A stretch of DNA of 64,000 bases from positions 7,968 through 71,967 of the forward strand of contig CAYNJC010000022.1 of NCBI GenBank assembly GCA_964397565.1. The letters run 5' to 3'. The translations under genes and the position numbers were made by a program. Shown here piece by piece: positions 1-8,665 of the stretch (its first letter is position 1; each line of letters opens with the position of its first letter). The DNA is from JAPLST01 sp964397565 (GTDB taxonomy: Bacteria > Auribacterota > UBA3054 > JAPLST01). Under the pieces are notes generated by a model, which saw only the letters and a list, made by a program, of their open reading frames with translations, had not been told where the DNA came from and did not search any database.

Positions 1-1343
1 ATGCCTTCCTTCAGCATCTCGCCGTTGGACCGGACGTGGCCCTGGGCATTGCGCGTGATTGGCAGGGGAAAGCGAATGACCTTGTTGAAGCCGCCAAAAC
101 TGGTGCAATAGAGATTGGTCTGGGCGTCAATGCTGATGCTGCCGTCGGGTTGCCTGAAGTCGGCCACGGAACCGTCCGGGCGCACATACTTGCCGATGCC
201 AAGGAAGGTGGTCAGATTCGGCTGGCCAATGCAATCCAGCGGCTGGCCGGTGACATGGTTGAACTTGATAATGCGACTGTTCGCGCCGTCGGCGACCCAG
301 ACCATGTTCGAGTCGGACGGATCAAGGCAGAAGCCCCGCGACCAAAAGAGCAGGTTGGTGCCAAACTGGTTCGTCTGGCTGAACGCGCGGTTGGCGCTCA
401 TGCCGTTCGAAAAGGGCGGGCGGAAGACCATGATGCGCGGGCCAAGGAGCGGGTTGCTGCCCATGTCGCTGCGGCCGTCGAGGACGAAGACCTCGTGCGT
501 CTGCGGATGCACGCGCACACCACTCGGTTGACACATTCTGTTCAGCGTTGAGCCGCTGCTGTTAGCGGTGAAGGTGGACTGGCCTAGCACCAGCGTGGCG
601 CGTGTGGCGCCGTTGGTAAAGCAGACCACGCGATTGTTACACGTGTCGGCAACCCAGATGTTGCCGTCCGCATCCACCTCCGCACCGGAGGAGTAGGCGC
701 TCTGCGAGTAAAGGGTAGCGGCACTGGTGGCCGGCGGTGTGATCGTGTTGTTGGGCGAGCGATTGGTGAAGCTGGTCTGGCCCCACACTTGGTCGGCAAT
801 TTGGTCGGTCGCAAACGGATCATTATACTTGAGCACGCGGTTGTTGCACAAGTCTACCAGGTAGAAATTGCCGGCCGCGTCCGTCGCCATCATGCCGGAG
901 CGCGGTGATTCGGAGGTGCTGCTGACAAACGGATACGACATCAGCGCGAGCGTCGCGGCGGTCGGCGGCAGAAACTGGGTGCTGTTGCCGTTGGCAGAGC
1001 CGGCATCCCACGTGCTCGGCTGGCCGATGACGATGTCCGCATGCGGATACGGGCCGTTGGGCAGCGTCACCGGCTTCCATCCGTTGAAACCGAGAATGCG
1101 ATCGTTGGCACTGTCGAACAAGTAGACGCGCGCCGGAATATGCGACGTGTCCACATGCACGCCGCCAACATGCGCGCCGGCATACGGCACAATCCGATTC
1201 AGCATGATTTCTTCCTGCCGCGTCGTGCCGAGATACTTGCAGATGGCCAGGTCAAGTGCCGGCAAGGGCGTGGCGGCAAACGGGATTGCCACAGTGCAGA
1301 CCACACCAATGAAGACGACGGTCAGAAGATGTGTTCGTTTCAT
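1..1343 (-). CDS. NHL-repeat PEP-CTERM protein, paralogue 1 (C-terminus beyond window)
   Basis: The reading frame is open from an ATG at 1343 to the window edge, so about 447 codons of the N-terminal part are present. It starts with a signal peptide (Lys/Arg, hydrophobic stretch, then AATPLPAL) and continues with NHL-type beta-propeller blades such as ADGNIWVADTCNNRV and HEVFVLDG. It is clearly a paralogue of the three genes that follow on the same strand, with matching segments throughout. The family is probably an exported, surface-sorted propeller protein, but no enzymatic residues are recognisable. An alternative in-frame ATG lies two codons upstream (1349). A weak TATA-rich -10 candidate overlaps the stop codon of the neighbouring paralogue near 1400. 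The PEP-CTERM tail is inferred from its siblings, since it lies outside the window. Confidence 0.8.
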   Translation of the reverse strand, partial: MKRTHLLTVVFIGVVCTVAIPFAATPLPALDLAICKYLGTTRQEEIMLNRIVPYAGAHVGGVHVDTSHIPARVYLFDSANDRILGFNGWKPVTLPNGPYPHADIVIGQPSTWDAGSANGNSTQFLPPTAATLALMSYPFVSSTSESPRSGMMATDAAGNFYLVDLCNNRVLKYNDPFATDQIADQVWGQTSFTNRSPNNTITPPATSAATLYSQSAYSSGAEVDADGNIWVADTCNNRVVCFTNGATRATLVLGQSTFTANSSGSTLNRMCQPSGVRVHPQTHEVFVLDGRSDMGSNPLLGPRIMVFRPPFSNGMSANRAFSQTNQFGTNLLFWSRGFCLDPSDSNMVWVADGANSRIIKFNHVTGQPLDCIGQPNLTTFLGIGKYVRPDGSVADFRQPDGSISIDAQTNLYCTSFGGFNKVIRFPLPITRNAQGHVRSNGEMLKEG

Positions 1344-1400
1344 GCTCATAGGAGTTGCGTCAGGTATGCGTTAGGTAACGGTGTGCGTACAGTGGGTATA

Positions 1401-4400
1401 CTATACAAAGAAACGGCATGCGCGCAGACGCAACAATGCCGGCGCCAGCAGCGCCAGCAGCAGGCCCGGCTCCGGCACGCCGATTGACTGCAAGTCAAAG
1501 TCAATCACACTCAGACGCATGAGGCCGGGTACTTCGCTGCCGGCGTCATAGCTCATGAAGAGATAGCCTTCGTGGGCGGCGAGCGTGTTGCGCCATTGGC
1601 TTAGGCCGGTGGTGGGGGTGATATCCATCGGCGCGAGATCGGGCCGTTCGAGATTGTAAAGGTACACGTTACGACTGTCGGTCCAGACCGACGCGGCCAG
1701 CAGCGTGTTGCCATAGAAATTCGGATGATCGAGCAAGGCTAAATCAACGATGGCGTCACTGGTCATGCTGCCGGGGATTTCGTAGCACCGGCTCGCATTC
1801 TGGATATTGTCTGCAACGGCAAAGAGATTGGTGGCGCACCAAATCCAATTCTGGCCGCTGGTTGCGCGTGCATCGAGGAAGAGTGCGCGGCCGTTCTGTT
1901 TGGGGTCGAGGATGCTTGCGGAATAGGTGGTGGCGACCCCTTCCGTTTCTTTTTCGCTCAGGGTGGCCAGGTTGTTGAAGCCGCTCCAACGGCGGACCTG
2001 CGCGTCCTTACCGTCGGCATTGCGATCCGTACAAATGGCCGTCAGCGCGCCAACATTGGTCCACGACCAGATCCCGCCGATGTTGCGGGCCGCGCCGGGA
2101 TAATCATCGCCGGTGGCGCGGGCGATGAGCGGGGTGGCCGGGTCAGCGCCGAGTGTGGCGGGTGTGCCGGCGGCATTGGTGGTGTAGAAGCCGTACCATG
2201 ACCAGTACCACGGGCCGCCGTTCGGAATGCCGAACTGGCACCACAGCGCGGCGTAGAACACATTGCTGTGTTTCACCCAGGTCTGGCCTGGTTCACCGCC
2301 ACCGTCGTTGCAGGGAATGCCGCCGATGGCCAGCTGCCAGGCGCCGGTTGCCATGCTGCTCAGGGTCGAGGCGCGCACGCGCCAAATGCTTTGGGTGCGC
2401 GGGTTGCCGGACGAGGCACAGGCCTGCAGATAGACATAGCCATCATGATCGTAATTTTTCACAAGCGTACTGCGTTCGGTCATGCGCAGGCCCGCGCCCG
2501 CGCCGGCGTAGCCCGTGCCGTTGGTGACGAACAGAATCTGCCAGGTCATGTCGGTGATGACGACTTCGCGGCTAATGCGCACGACATCAGCAGCGGGGTC
2601 GCCATACACATTCGAGCCGGAGACGCTGATCATATTGTCACCGAGCTGCAGCGGGACATCCGGGATCGTCCACGGCGTGATCGCGGTCAGCGTACCGCCG
2701 CCGCCCAGCGAGTTGGTCCACCGCAGCGTGCCGACCACATGCTGATTGTTGGTGCCGTTGATGGTGTACGCGCTGATGCTCTCATCCACGGTCATGTCCG
2801 GCGTGGTGACATCAATATACGGCGCACCTTCGCCCGGGCTGGGCGCGCGCGTCATGGTGATGGCGGCAACCGCGTTGCTGCCGAAGACATTCGTGGCGCT
2901 GACCGAGATCAGATTTGCGCCGCCACCGAGCGGAATGGCGCTGATGACCCATGCGGATGTCGCCGGCACGCTGCCGCTGCCGCCGCGATTATTCGACCAA
3001 CTGATCCGGCCGACGGCGTGTTGATTGACACCGCCGCCCAGCGCGCAGGTGGTCACACCACTGGGCAACGACTGCGGCGCATTGGTGATGCTGATGGCGG
3101 GCGTGCCCTCGCCGGGCGCGAAGGCGCGCGTGATCGTGATCGAATCGCTGCCGACAATACCGCCCGTATTGGTGCCGCTGACGGTCACCAGATTCGCGCC
3201 GAATTGCAGGGCGATGCCGGTCACCTGCCAGGGTGATGTGGCGGGAAACGCGCCGGCGCCGCCGCGTTCGTTGGTCCACTGCATCGTGCCTACCAGATTC
3301 ACATTAGTGCCGCCCACCGCCGTGCTGGCACTGGTTACCGTGATGATTGTATTGGTCACATCAACCAGCGGCGCGGTCGGCCGCGGCACATGGAAGATGA
3401 CGCGACCCCAGGTGTGATCCTGCAACACAAACATGGGGCCGTCGAAGAAACAAAACGCGGGTTGGCCAAGGTATGTGTTGATGATCTGCGTCGGCTGCGG
3501 CGCGACGCCGGTCTGCGGCGTGGGGTAGAGAAACAGGTGCATGCCTTGGGGCGTGTCGTAGGTGTCGTCGGTCAACACCATCTCGTTGGCGCTGTTGAAG
3601 GTCAGGGTAATCGGCGTGCCGGGCCGATTGGCGTCGTTGACGTTGCGGTCGGAGGTGAGCGTCGGCTTGCAGAAGACGGCATCGGCCGCCGTGTTCGGGA
3701 AGATGTTGCCGCCGACCGGATAGGTATGGTCTTCGTCAAAGCGGGTGACGCGGCGATTGCCGGCATTGTCGATGCGGCCCTCGTAGCCGGAGTCGACGAC
3801 GTACAAGTTGCGGTAGTTGTCGAGGAAGACCTGCCCCGGATTGGCCATGTCGGTCGCGTCGACGGTGAACGGCCCCTGGTCCTCGATATATTTGCCTTTG
3901 TTTTTCAGGCCGCCGGTCTTGTTGGTCTGGCCGAGCACGAGATCAACCAGCGGGATGGCGGCAAACGGATTGCGGATGCGCAGGACGCGCGCGCCGGGAT
4001 TGCTGTTGCCGGAATGATTGTGCGCGACCCACAGCACATTGCTCAGCGGATCATAGCACACGTTGCCGAGCGGCAACGGCGCGCAATCGCTGTTGTCGTC
4101 CGCCCATTTGAGTTGGTTGGCCTGCCCGCCGTCAATCGTTTTGAAGGCGGCGTAATTGCGCCCGCCGTTGGTAATCGGCAGTTGAAACATGAACAGTTTC
4201 CAGTCGGTGGTCACAAAGAGGACATTGCTGCTGGTATGCAGCATGCCGGGATTGCGGCCCTCAAAGGTGCCGCCGGGGTCGCACTTGTCCATGGCCGACT
4301 GGCCAATGACAAGATCAGCCGATTGAAAGTTGACCGCCGTTTGATAGTTGGTCCAGACCAGGACGCGATAGCGGTCGCGCACGAACAGTTGTGTGTTCCA

Positions 4401-5783
4401 GCGCGCCATGCCGTGGTTGTCCTGCACCGTGCGGCCGCTGGTTTCGTTCATGCCTTCCTTCATCATCTCGCCGTTGGAACGGACGTGGCCCTGGGCATTG
4501 CGCGTGATGGGCAGAGGAATGCGGACAACTTTGTTGAAGCCGTGAAAGCTGGTGAAATAAAGATTGGTTTGGGTGTCAATGCTGATGCTGCCGTCGGGCT
4601 GCCCGAAGTCGGACACGGCGCCGTCCGGGCGCACATACTTGCCGATGCCTAGAAAGGTTGTCAGATTCGGTTGGCCGATGCAGTCGAGTGCCTGGCCGGT
4701 GAGATGGTTGAACTTGACGATGCGATTGTTCCCGCCGTCGGCAACCCAGACAATGTTTGAGTCGAACGGATCAACACAGAAGCCCCGCGCCCAACTAAGC
4801 TGGTTGGTGCCGACGATGCGGCTGGCGCTCATGCCGTTCGAGAAGGGTGGGCGGAAGACCATGATGCGCGGGCCGGGCGACCAGTCATTCTGGCCGTCAA
4901 GGACGAGGACCTCGTGCGTTTGGGGGTGCACGCGCACGCCGGTCGGATGATACATGCGATTGGCAGCCGTGCCGGCGCCGTTGGCGGTGAAGCTGGATTG
5001 GCCAAATACCAGCGTGGCGGTCTTGGCCCCGTTGGTGAAGCAGATCACACGATTGTTGAACGCATCGGCGACCCAAATGTTGCCGGCCGCATCCACCTCC
5101 GCGCCGGCGGAAAAGGCGCCAATGGTTGAGCCATATATCCATTGCGTGTTCAGTGTGCCGGCACTGGTGGCCGGCGGCGTGGTCGTGTTGTTGGGCGAGC
5201 GATTGGTGAACGTGCTTTGCCCCCACACTTGGTCGGCGATTTGGTCGGTCTCGAACGGATCGTTATACTTGAGCACCCGGTTGTTGCACAAGTCCACCAG
5301 GTAAAAATTGCCGGCGGCGTCCGTCGCCATCATGCCGGAGCGCGGCGCTTCGGAGGTGCTGCTGACATACGGAAACGGCAGCAATGCAAGCGTCGCGGCG
5401 CTAGGCGGCAGAAACTGAAGGTTGTTGCCGTTGGCGGCACCGGCGTCCCACATGGCCGGCTGGCCAATGACGATATCCGCCCACGCATACGGCCCGTTGG
5501 GCAGCGTCGCCGGCTGCCACCCTTTGAAACCGAGAATGCGGTTGTTGGCCGAGTCGAACATATAAATGCGCGGCGGATTCTTGCTGGTGTCCACGTGCAC
5601 GCCACCAATGTGCGCGCCGGCATACGGCACAATCCGGTTGCACATGATCTCTTCCTGGCGCGTCGTGCCGAGATATTTGCTGATCGCCAGATCCATCGCC
5701 GGCAAGGGCGTGGCGGCGAACGGGATTGCCACAGTGCAGACCACACCGATGAAGGCGGCTGTCAGAAGATGCTTTCGTTTCAT
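1401..5783 (-). CDS. NHL-repeat, Ig-like, PEP-CTERM protein, paralogue 2 (1460 aa)
   Basis: This very large exported protein begins MKRKHLLTAAFIG, a signal peptide followed by AATPLPAMDL. Residues of about 50-850 form NHL beta-propeller blades (repeated VIGQSA, LVLGQT and NLYVVDSG strings). Three Ig-like modules of about 75 residues follow, each with a W(T/S)N-RGG core and ending SITITRA or similar. A second unassigned region (about 1110-1430) precedes a VPEP motif, a Leu/Ala-rich helix and an Arg-containing tail, which is the PEP-CTERM exosortase signal. No exosortase is in the window. The start at 5783 gives the same N-terminus as its siblings; an ATG two codons upstream is also possible, and the longer open frame to 5903 runs through the neighbour's 3' end. 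The role is unknown, probably cell-surface or extracellular-matrix. Confidence 0.85.
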   Translation of the reverse strand: MKRKHLLTAAFIGVVCTVAIPFAATPLPAMDLAISKYLGTTRQEEIMCNRIVPYAGAHIGGVHVDTSKNPPRIYMFDSANNRILGFKGWQPATLPNGPYAWADIVIGQPAMWDAGAANGNNLQFLPPSAATLALLPFPYVSSTSEAPRSGMMATDAAGNFYLVDLCNNRVLKYNDPFETDQIADQVWGQSTFTNRSPNNTTTPPATSAGTLNTQWIYGSTIGAFSAGAEVDAAGNIWVADAFNNRVICFTNGAKTATLVFGQSSFTANGAGTAANRMYHPTGVRVHPQTHEVLVLDGQNDWSPGPRIMVFRPPFSNGMSASRIVGTNQLSWARGFCVDPFDSNIVWVADGGNNRIVKFNHLTGQALDCIGQPNLTTFLGIGKYVRPDGAVSDFGQPDGSISIDTQTNLYFTSFHGFNKVVRIPLPITRNAQGHVRSNGEMMKEGMNETSGRTVQDNHGMARWNTQLFVRDRYRVLVWTNYQTAVNFQSADLVIGQSAMDKCDPGGTFEGRNPGMLHTSSNVLFVTTDWKLFMFQLPITNGGRNYAAFKTIDGGQANQLKWADDNSDCAPLPLGNVCYDPLSNVLWVAHNHSGNSNPGARVLRIRNPFAAIPLVDLVLGQTNKTGGLKNKGKYIEDQGPFTVDATDMANPGQVFLDNYRNLYVVDSGYEGRIDNAGNRRVTRFDEDHTYPVGGNIFPNTAADAVFCKPTLTSDRNVNDANRPGTPITLTFNSANEMVLTDDTYDTPQGMHLFLYPTPQTGVAPQPTQIINTYLGQPAFCFFDGPMFVLQDHTWGRVIFHVPRPTAPLVDVTNTIITVTSASTAVGGTNVNLVGTMQWTNERGGAGAFPATSPWQVTGIALQFGANLVTVSGTNTGGIVGSDSITITRAFAPGEGTPAISITNAPQSLPSGVTTCALGGGVNQHAVGRISWSNNRGGSGSVPATSAWVISAIPLGGGANLISVSATNVFGSNAVAAITMTRAPSPGEGAPYIDVTTPDMTVDESISAYTINGTNNQHVVGTLRWTNSLGGGGTLTAITPWTIPDVPLQLGDNMISVSGSNVYGDPAADVVRISREVVITDMTWQILFVTNGTGYAGAGAGLRMTERSTLVKNYDHDGYVYLQACASSGNPRTQSIWRVRASTLSSMATGAWQLAIGGIPCNDGGGEPGQTWVKHSNVFYAALWCQFGIPNGGPWYWSWYGFYTTNAAGTPATLGADPATPLIARATGDDYPGAARNIGGIWSWTNVGALTAICTDRNADGKDAQVRRWSGFNNLATLSEKETEGVATTYSASILDPKQNGRALFLDARATSGQNWIWCATNLFAVADNIQNASRCYEIPGSMTSDAIVDLALLDHPNFYGNTLLAASVWTDSRNVYLYNLERPDLAPMDITPTTGLSQWRNTLAAHEGYLFMSYDAGSEVPGLMRLSVIDFDLQSIGVPEPGLLLALLAPALLRLRACRFFV

Positions 5784-5823
5784 GACCATAGGAGTTGCGT
5801 TAGGTGACGAGACAGGGCATATA

Positions 5824-8577
5824 CTAGGCACAACAACGGCAGGCGCGCCTACGGAGCAACGCCGGCGCCAGCAGAGCCAAAAGCACGCCCGGCTCCGGCA
5901 CACCGATGGCGCGCGTGATCGTAATTGAATCGCTGCCGACCATGCCGCTGGCGTTGGTGCCGCTGACGGTCAGCAGATTACCGCCGAACTGCAGGACGAT
6001 GTCGGTCACCTGCCAGGGCGACGTCGCCGGAAACGAGCCGGCACCGCCGCGCTCGTTGACCCACTGCATCGTGCCGACCAGATTCACCGTGGTGCCGCCC
6101 ACCGCCGTGGTGGCATTGGTTACCGTGACGACTGTATTGGTCAGATCAACCAGCGGCGCGATCGGCCGCGGCACATGGAAAATGGCGCCGCGACACCAGG
6201 TGTGATCCTGCAGCACAAACACCGGGCCATCGAAGAAACAATACGCGGGCTGGCCCAGATACGTGTTGATGATCTGCGTCGGCTGCGGATTGACGCCGAT
6301 CTGCGGCGTGGGGTAAAAAAACAGGTGCATGCCTTGGGGGGTGTCGTAGGTGTCGTCGGTCAGCACCATCTCGTTGGAACTGTTGAAGGCCAACGTGATC
6401 GGCGTGCCGGGCCGATTGGCGTCGTAGTAGTCGCGGGTGGTGGTGAGCGTCGGCTTGCAGATGACCGCATCGGCCGCCGTGTTCGGAAAGATCATGCCGC
6501 CAACCGGGTAGGTATGGGCTTCGTCAAAGCGCACGACGCGGCGATTGCCGGCATTGTCGACGCGGCCCTCGTAGCCGGAATCGACGACGTACAGATTGCG
6601 ATAGTTGTCGAGAAAAAGCGACGAGGGATTGGCCATGTCGGTTGCGTCCACGGTGAACGGCCCCGCGTCGGAGATCCACTTGCCTTTGTTTTTCAAGCCG
6701 CCGGTCTTGTTGGTCTGGCCGAGCACAAGATCAACCAGCGGGATGGCGGCAAACGGATTGCGGATGCGCAGGACGCGCGCGCCGGGATTGCTGTTGCCGG
6801 AATGATTGTGCGCGACCCACAGCACATTGCTCAGCGGATCATAGCACACGTTGCCGAGCGGCAACGGCGCGCAATCGCTGTTGTCGTCCGCCCATTTGAG
6901 TTGGTTGGCCTGCCCGCCGTCAATCGTTTTGAAGGCGGCGTAATTGCGCCCGCCGCTGGTAATCGGCAGGCGAAACATGAACAGTTTCCAATCGGTGGTC
7001 ACGAAGAGGACATTGCTGCCTGCGCTGGCATGCAGCATGCGGATCGAGCGGCCTTCGAACGTGCCGCCGGAGATGTTCTGATCGAGCGCGGATTGGCCAA
7101 TGACAAAATCGGCCGACTGAAAGTTGACCGCCGTTTGATGGTTGGTCCAGACCAGGAGGCGATGGCGGTCGTGCACGAACAGTTGCGTGTTCCAGCGCGC
7201 CATGCCGTAGTTGTCCTGCGTCGTGCGACCGCTGTTCTCATTCATGCCTTCCTTCAGCATCTCGCCGTTGGACCAGACGTGGCCTTGGGCATTGCGCGTG
7301 ATCGGGAGGGGAACGCGGACGACTTTGCTGATACCGCCCAAACTGCTGAAATAAAGATTGGATTGCGCGTCAATGCTGATGCTGCCGTCGGGTTGCCCGA
7401 AGCTGGCCACGGCGCCGCCCGGGCGCACATACTTGCCGATCCCCATAAAGGTTGTCAGATTCGGCTGGCCGATGCAGTCGAGCGCCTGGCCGGTGAGATG
7501 GTTGAACTTGACGATGCGCTGGTTCCCGCCGTCGGCGATCCAGACAATGTTCGAATCGAACGGATCGAAACAAAAGCCACGCGCCCATGTGAGTTGGTTG
7601 GTGCCGAATATGCGGTTGGCGTTCATCCCGTTCGAGAGGGGCGGGCGGAAGACCATCATGCGCGGGCCGGGCGACAGGTCGTTCTGGCCGTCGAGGACGA
7701 ATACCTCGTGCGTTTGCGGGTGCACGCGCACGCAGGTCGGATGATACATGCGATTGGCAGCGGTGCCGGAGCCGTTGGCAGTGAAGCTCGACTGGCCGAA
7801 CACCAGATTGGCGGTTTTACTGCCGGCCGGGAAGCGCACCACGCGGTTGTTGAACGAATCTGCCACCCAGATAGTACCCGCGGCTTCCACCTCCACGCCG
7901 GCGGAGTAAGCGCCGATGGTCGAGCCGTAGTTCCACTGCGTGCGCAGCGTGCTGGCACTGGTGGTGGGTGCCGCCGTGCCATTGTTCGGCGAGCGATTGG
8001 TGAAAGTGGTCTGGCCCCAGACATCGTCCGCAATCTGGTCCGTCTCGAACGGATCATTATATTTGAGCACCCGGTTGTTGCACAAATCCACCACATAGAA
8101 GTTGCCGTTGGTATCGGTGGCCATCATGCCGGAGCGCGGTGCTTCGGAGGTGCTGCTGACATACGGAAACGGCAGCAGCGCGAGCGTCGCGGCGCTGGGC
8201 GGCAGGAAATGTGTACTGTCACCATTGGCCGTGCCGGTATCCCACAGGGCCGGCTGGCCGATGACGATGTCCGCCGAAGGATACGGCCCGTTCGGCAGCG
8301 TTACCGGTTGCCACCCGTTGAAACCGAGAATGCGATTGTTGGCCGAGTCGAACAGGTAAATGCGCGGGGGATTCTTGCTGGTGTCCACGTGCACGCCACC
8401 CACGTGTGCGCCGGCATACGGCACAATGCGGTTCAACATGATTTCTTCCTGCCGCGTTGTGCCGAGGAACTTGCTGATAGCCAGATCCATCGCCGGCAAA
8501 GGCGTGGCCGCGAAGGCGGCGGACAGCGTCAGCATTACGCCGATCAATACGGATACTACCAATGAGATGTGCTTCAT
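5824..8577 (-). CDS. NHL-repeat PEP-CTERM protein, paralogue 3 (compact, 917 aa)
   Basis: Same N-terminal architecture as its neighbours: signal peptide MKHISLVVSVLIG, then about 800 residues of NHL propeller. Only one Ig-like module remains before the VPEP tail (GVPEPGVLLALLAPALL). The two extra Ig modules and the large C-terminal region of paralogues 2 and 4 are absent, and the junction falls exactly after an SITITRA motif, so the gene looks like an internally deleted but still properly terminated derivative. DNA from 6728 to 6955 is identical to 3940-4167 of paralogue 2. A start at 8589 (MTLIMKH) is possible; 8577 is preferred by comparison with paralogue 4. It is transcribed from the consensus promoter at 8637-8665. 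Confidence 0.85.
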   Translation of the reverse strand: MKHISLVVSVLIGVMLTLSAAFAATPLPAMDLAISKFLGTTRQEEIMLNRIVPYAGAHVGGVHVDTSKNPPRIYLFDSANNRILGFNGWQPVTLPNGPYPSADIVIGQPALWDTGTANGDSTHFLPPSAATLALLPFPYVSSTSEAPRSGMMATDTNGNFYVVDLCNNRVLKYNDPFETDQIADDVWGQTTFTNRSPNNGTAAPTTSASTLRTQWNYGSTIGAYSAGVEVEAAGTIWVADSFNNRVVRFPAGSKTANLVFGQSSFTANGSGTAANRMYHPTCVRVHPQTHEVFVLDGQNDLSPGPRMMVFRPPLSNGMNANRIFGTNQLTWARGFCFDPFDSNIVWIADGGNQRIVKFNHLTGQALDCIGQPNLTTFMGIGKYVRPGGAVASFGQPDGSISIDAQSNLYFSSLGGISKVVRVPLPITRNAQGHVWSNGEMLKEGMNENSGRTTQDNYGMARWNTQLFVHDRHRLLVWTNHQTAVNFQSADFVIGQSALDQNISGGTFEGRSIRMLHASAGSNVLFVTTDWKLFMFRLPITSGGRNYAAFKTIDGGQANQLKWADDNSDCAPLPLGNVCYDPLSNVLWVAHNHSGNSNPGARVLRIRNPFAAIPLVDLVLGQTNKTGGLKNKGKWISDAGPFTVDATDMANPSSLFLDNYRNLYVVDSGYEGRVDNAGNRRVVRFDEAHTYPVGGMIFPNTAADAVICKPTLTTTRDYYDANRPGTPITLAFNSSNEMVLTDDTYDTPQGMHLFFYPTPQIGVNPQPTQIINTYLGQPAYCFFDGPVFVLQDHTWCRGAIFHVPRPIAPLVDLTNTVVTVTNATTAVGGTTVNLVGTMQWVNERGGAGSFPATSPWQVTDIVLQFGGNLLTVSGTNASGMVGSDSITITRAIGVPEPGVLLALLAPALLRRRACRCCA

Positions 8578-8636
8578 AATCAAGGTCATGGTGTTAGTGT
8601 TAGATCACTGTGTGCATTCAGTCAGTGTATACATTT

Positions 8637-8665
8637 AGTATACCACAATTACACCGCGTTGTCAA
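8637..8665 (-). promoter_or_regulatory. Sigma-70 type promoter for paralogue 3
   Basis: On the minus strand, TTGACA (8665-8660) and TATACT (8642-8637) are separated by exactly 17 bases. The -35 box overlaps the stop codon of the next paralogue (8662-8664). The element and about 30 bases after it are nearly the same as those upstream of paralogue 4, including a TGTATACA palindrome just after the -10 box. Confidence 0.8.

Noticed and set aside
3390..4652. 420-aa plus-strand frame opposite paralogue 2
   Set aside because: Antisense to a clear gene, and nearly identical in kind to the frame opposite paralogue 3; no family resemblance.
1401..5903. Extending paralogue 2 to the first possible start at 5903
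   Set aside because: The extra 40 residues are Cys/Arg-rich, run through the 3' end of paralogue 3, and would bury the signal peptide that all siblings have at their N-terminus.
6175..8565. 796-aa open frame on the plus strand opposite paralogue 3
   Set aside because: It is exactly antisense to the NHL gene, has an Arg/His/Ala-biased composition without motifs, and similar long antisense frames appear opposite the other paralogues. It is a by-product of GC-rich third positions.
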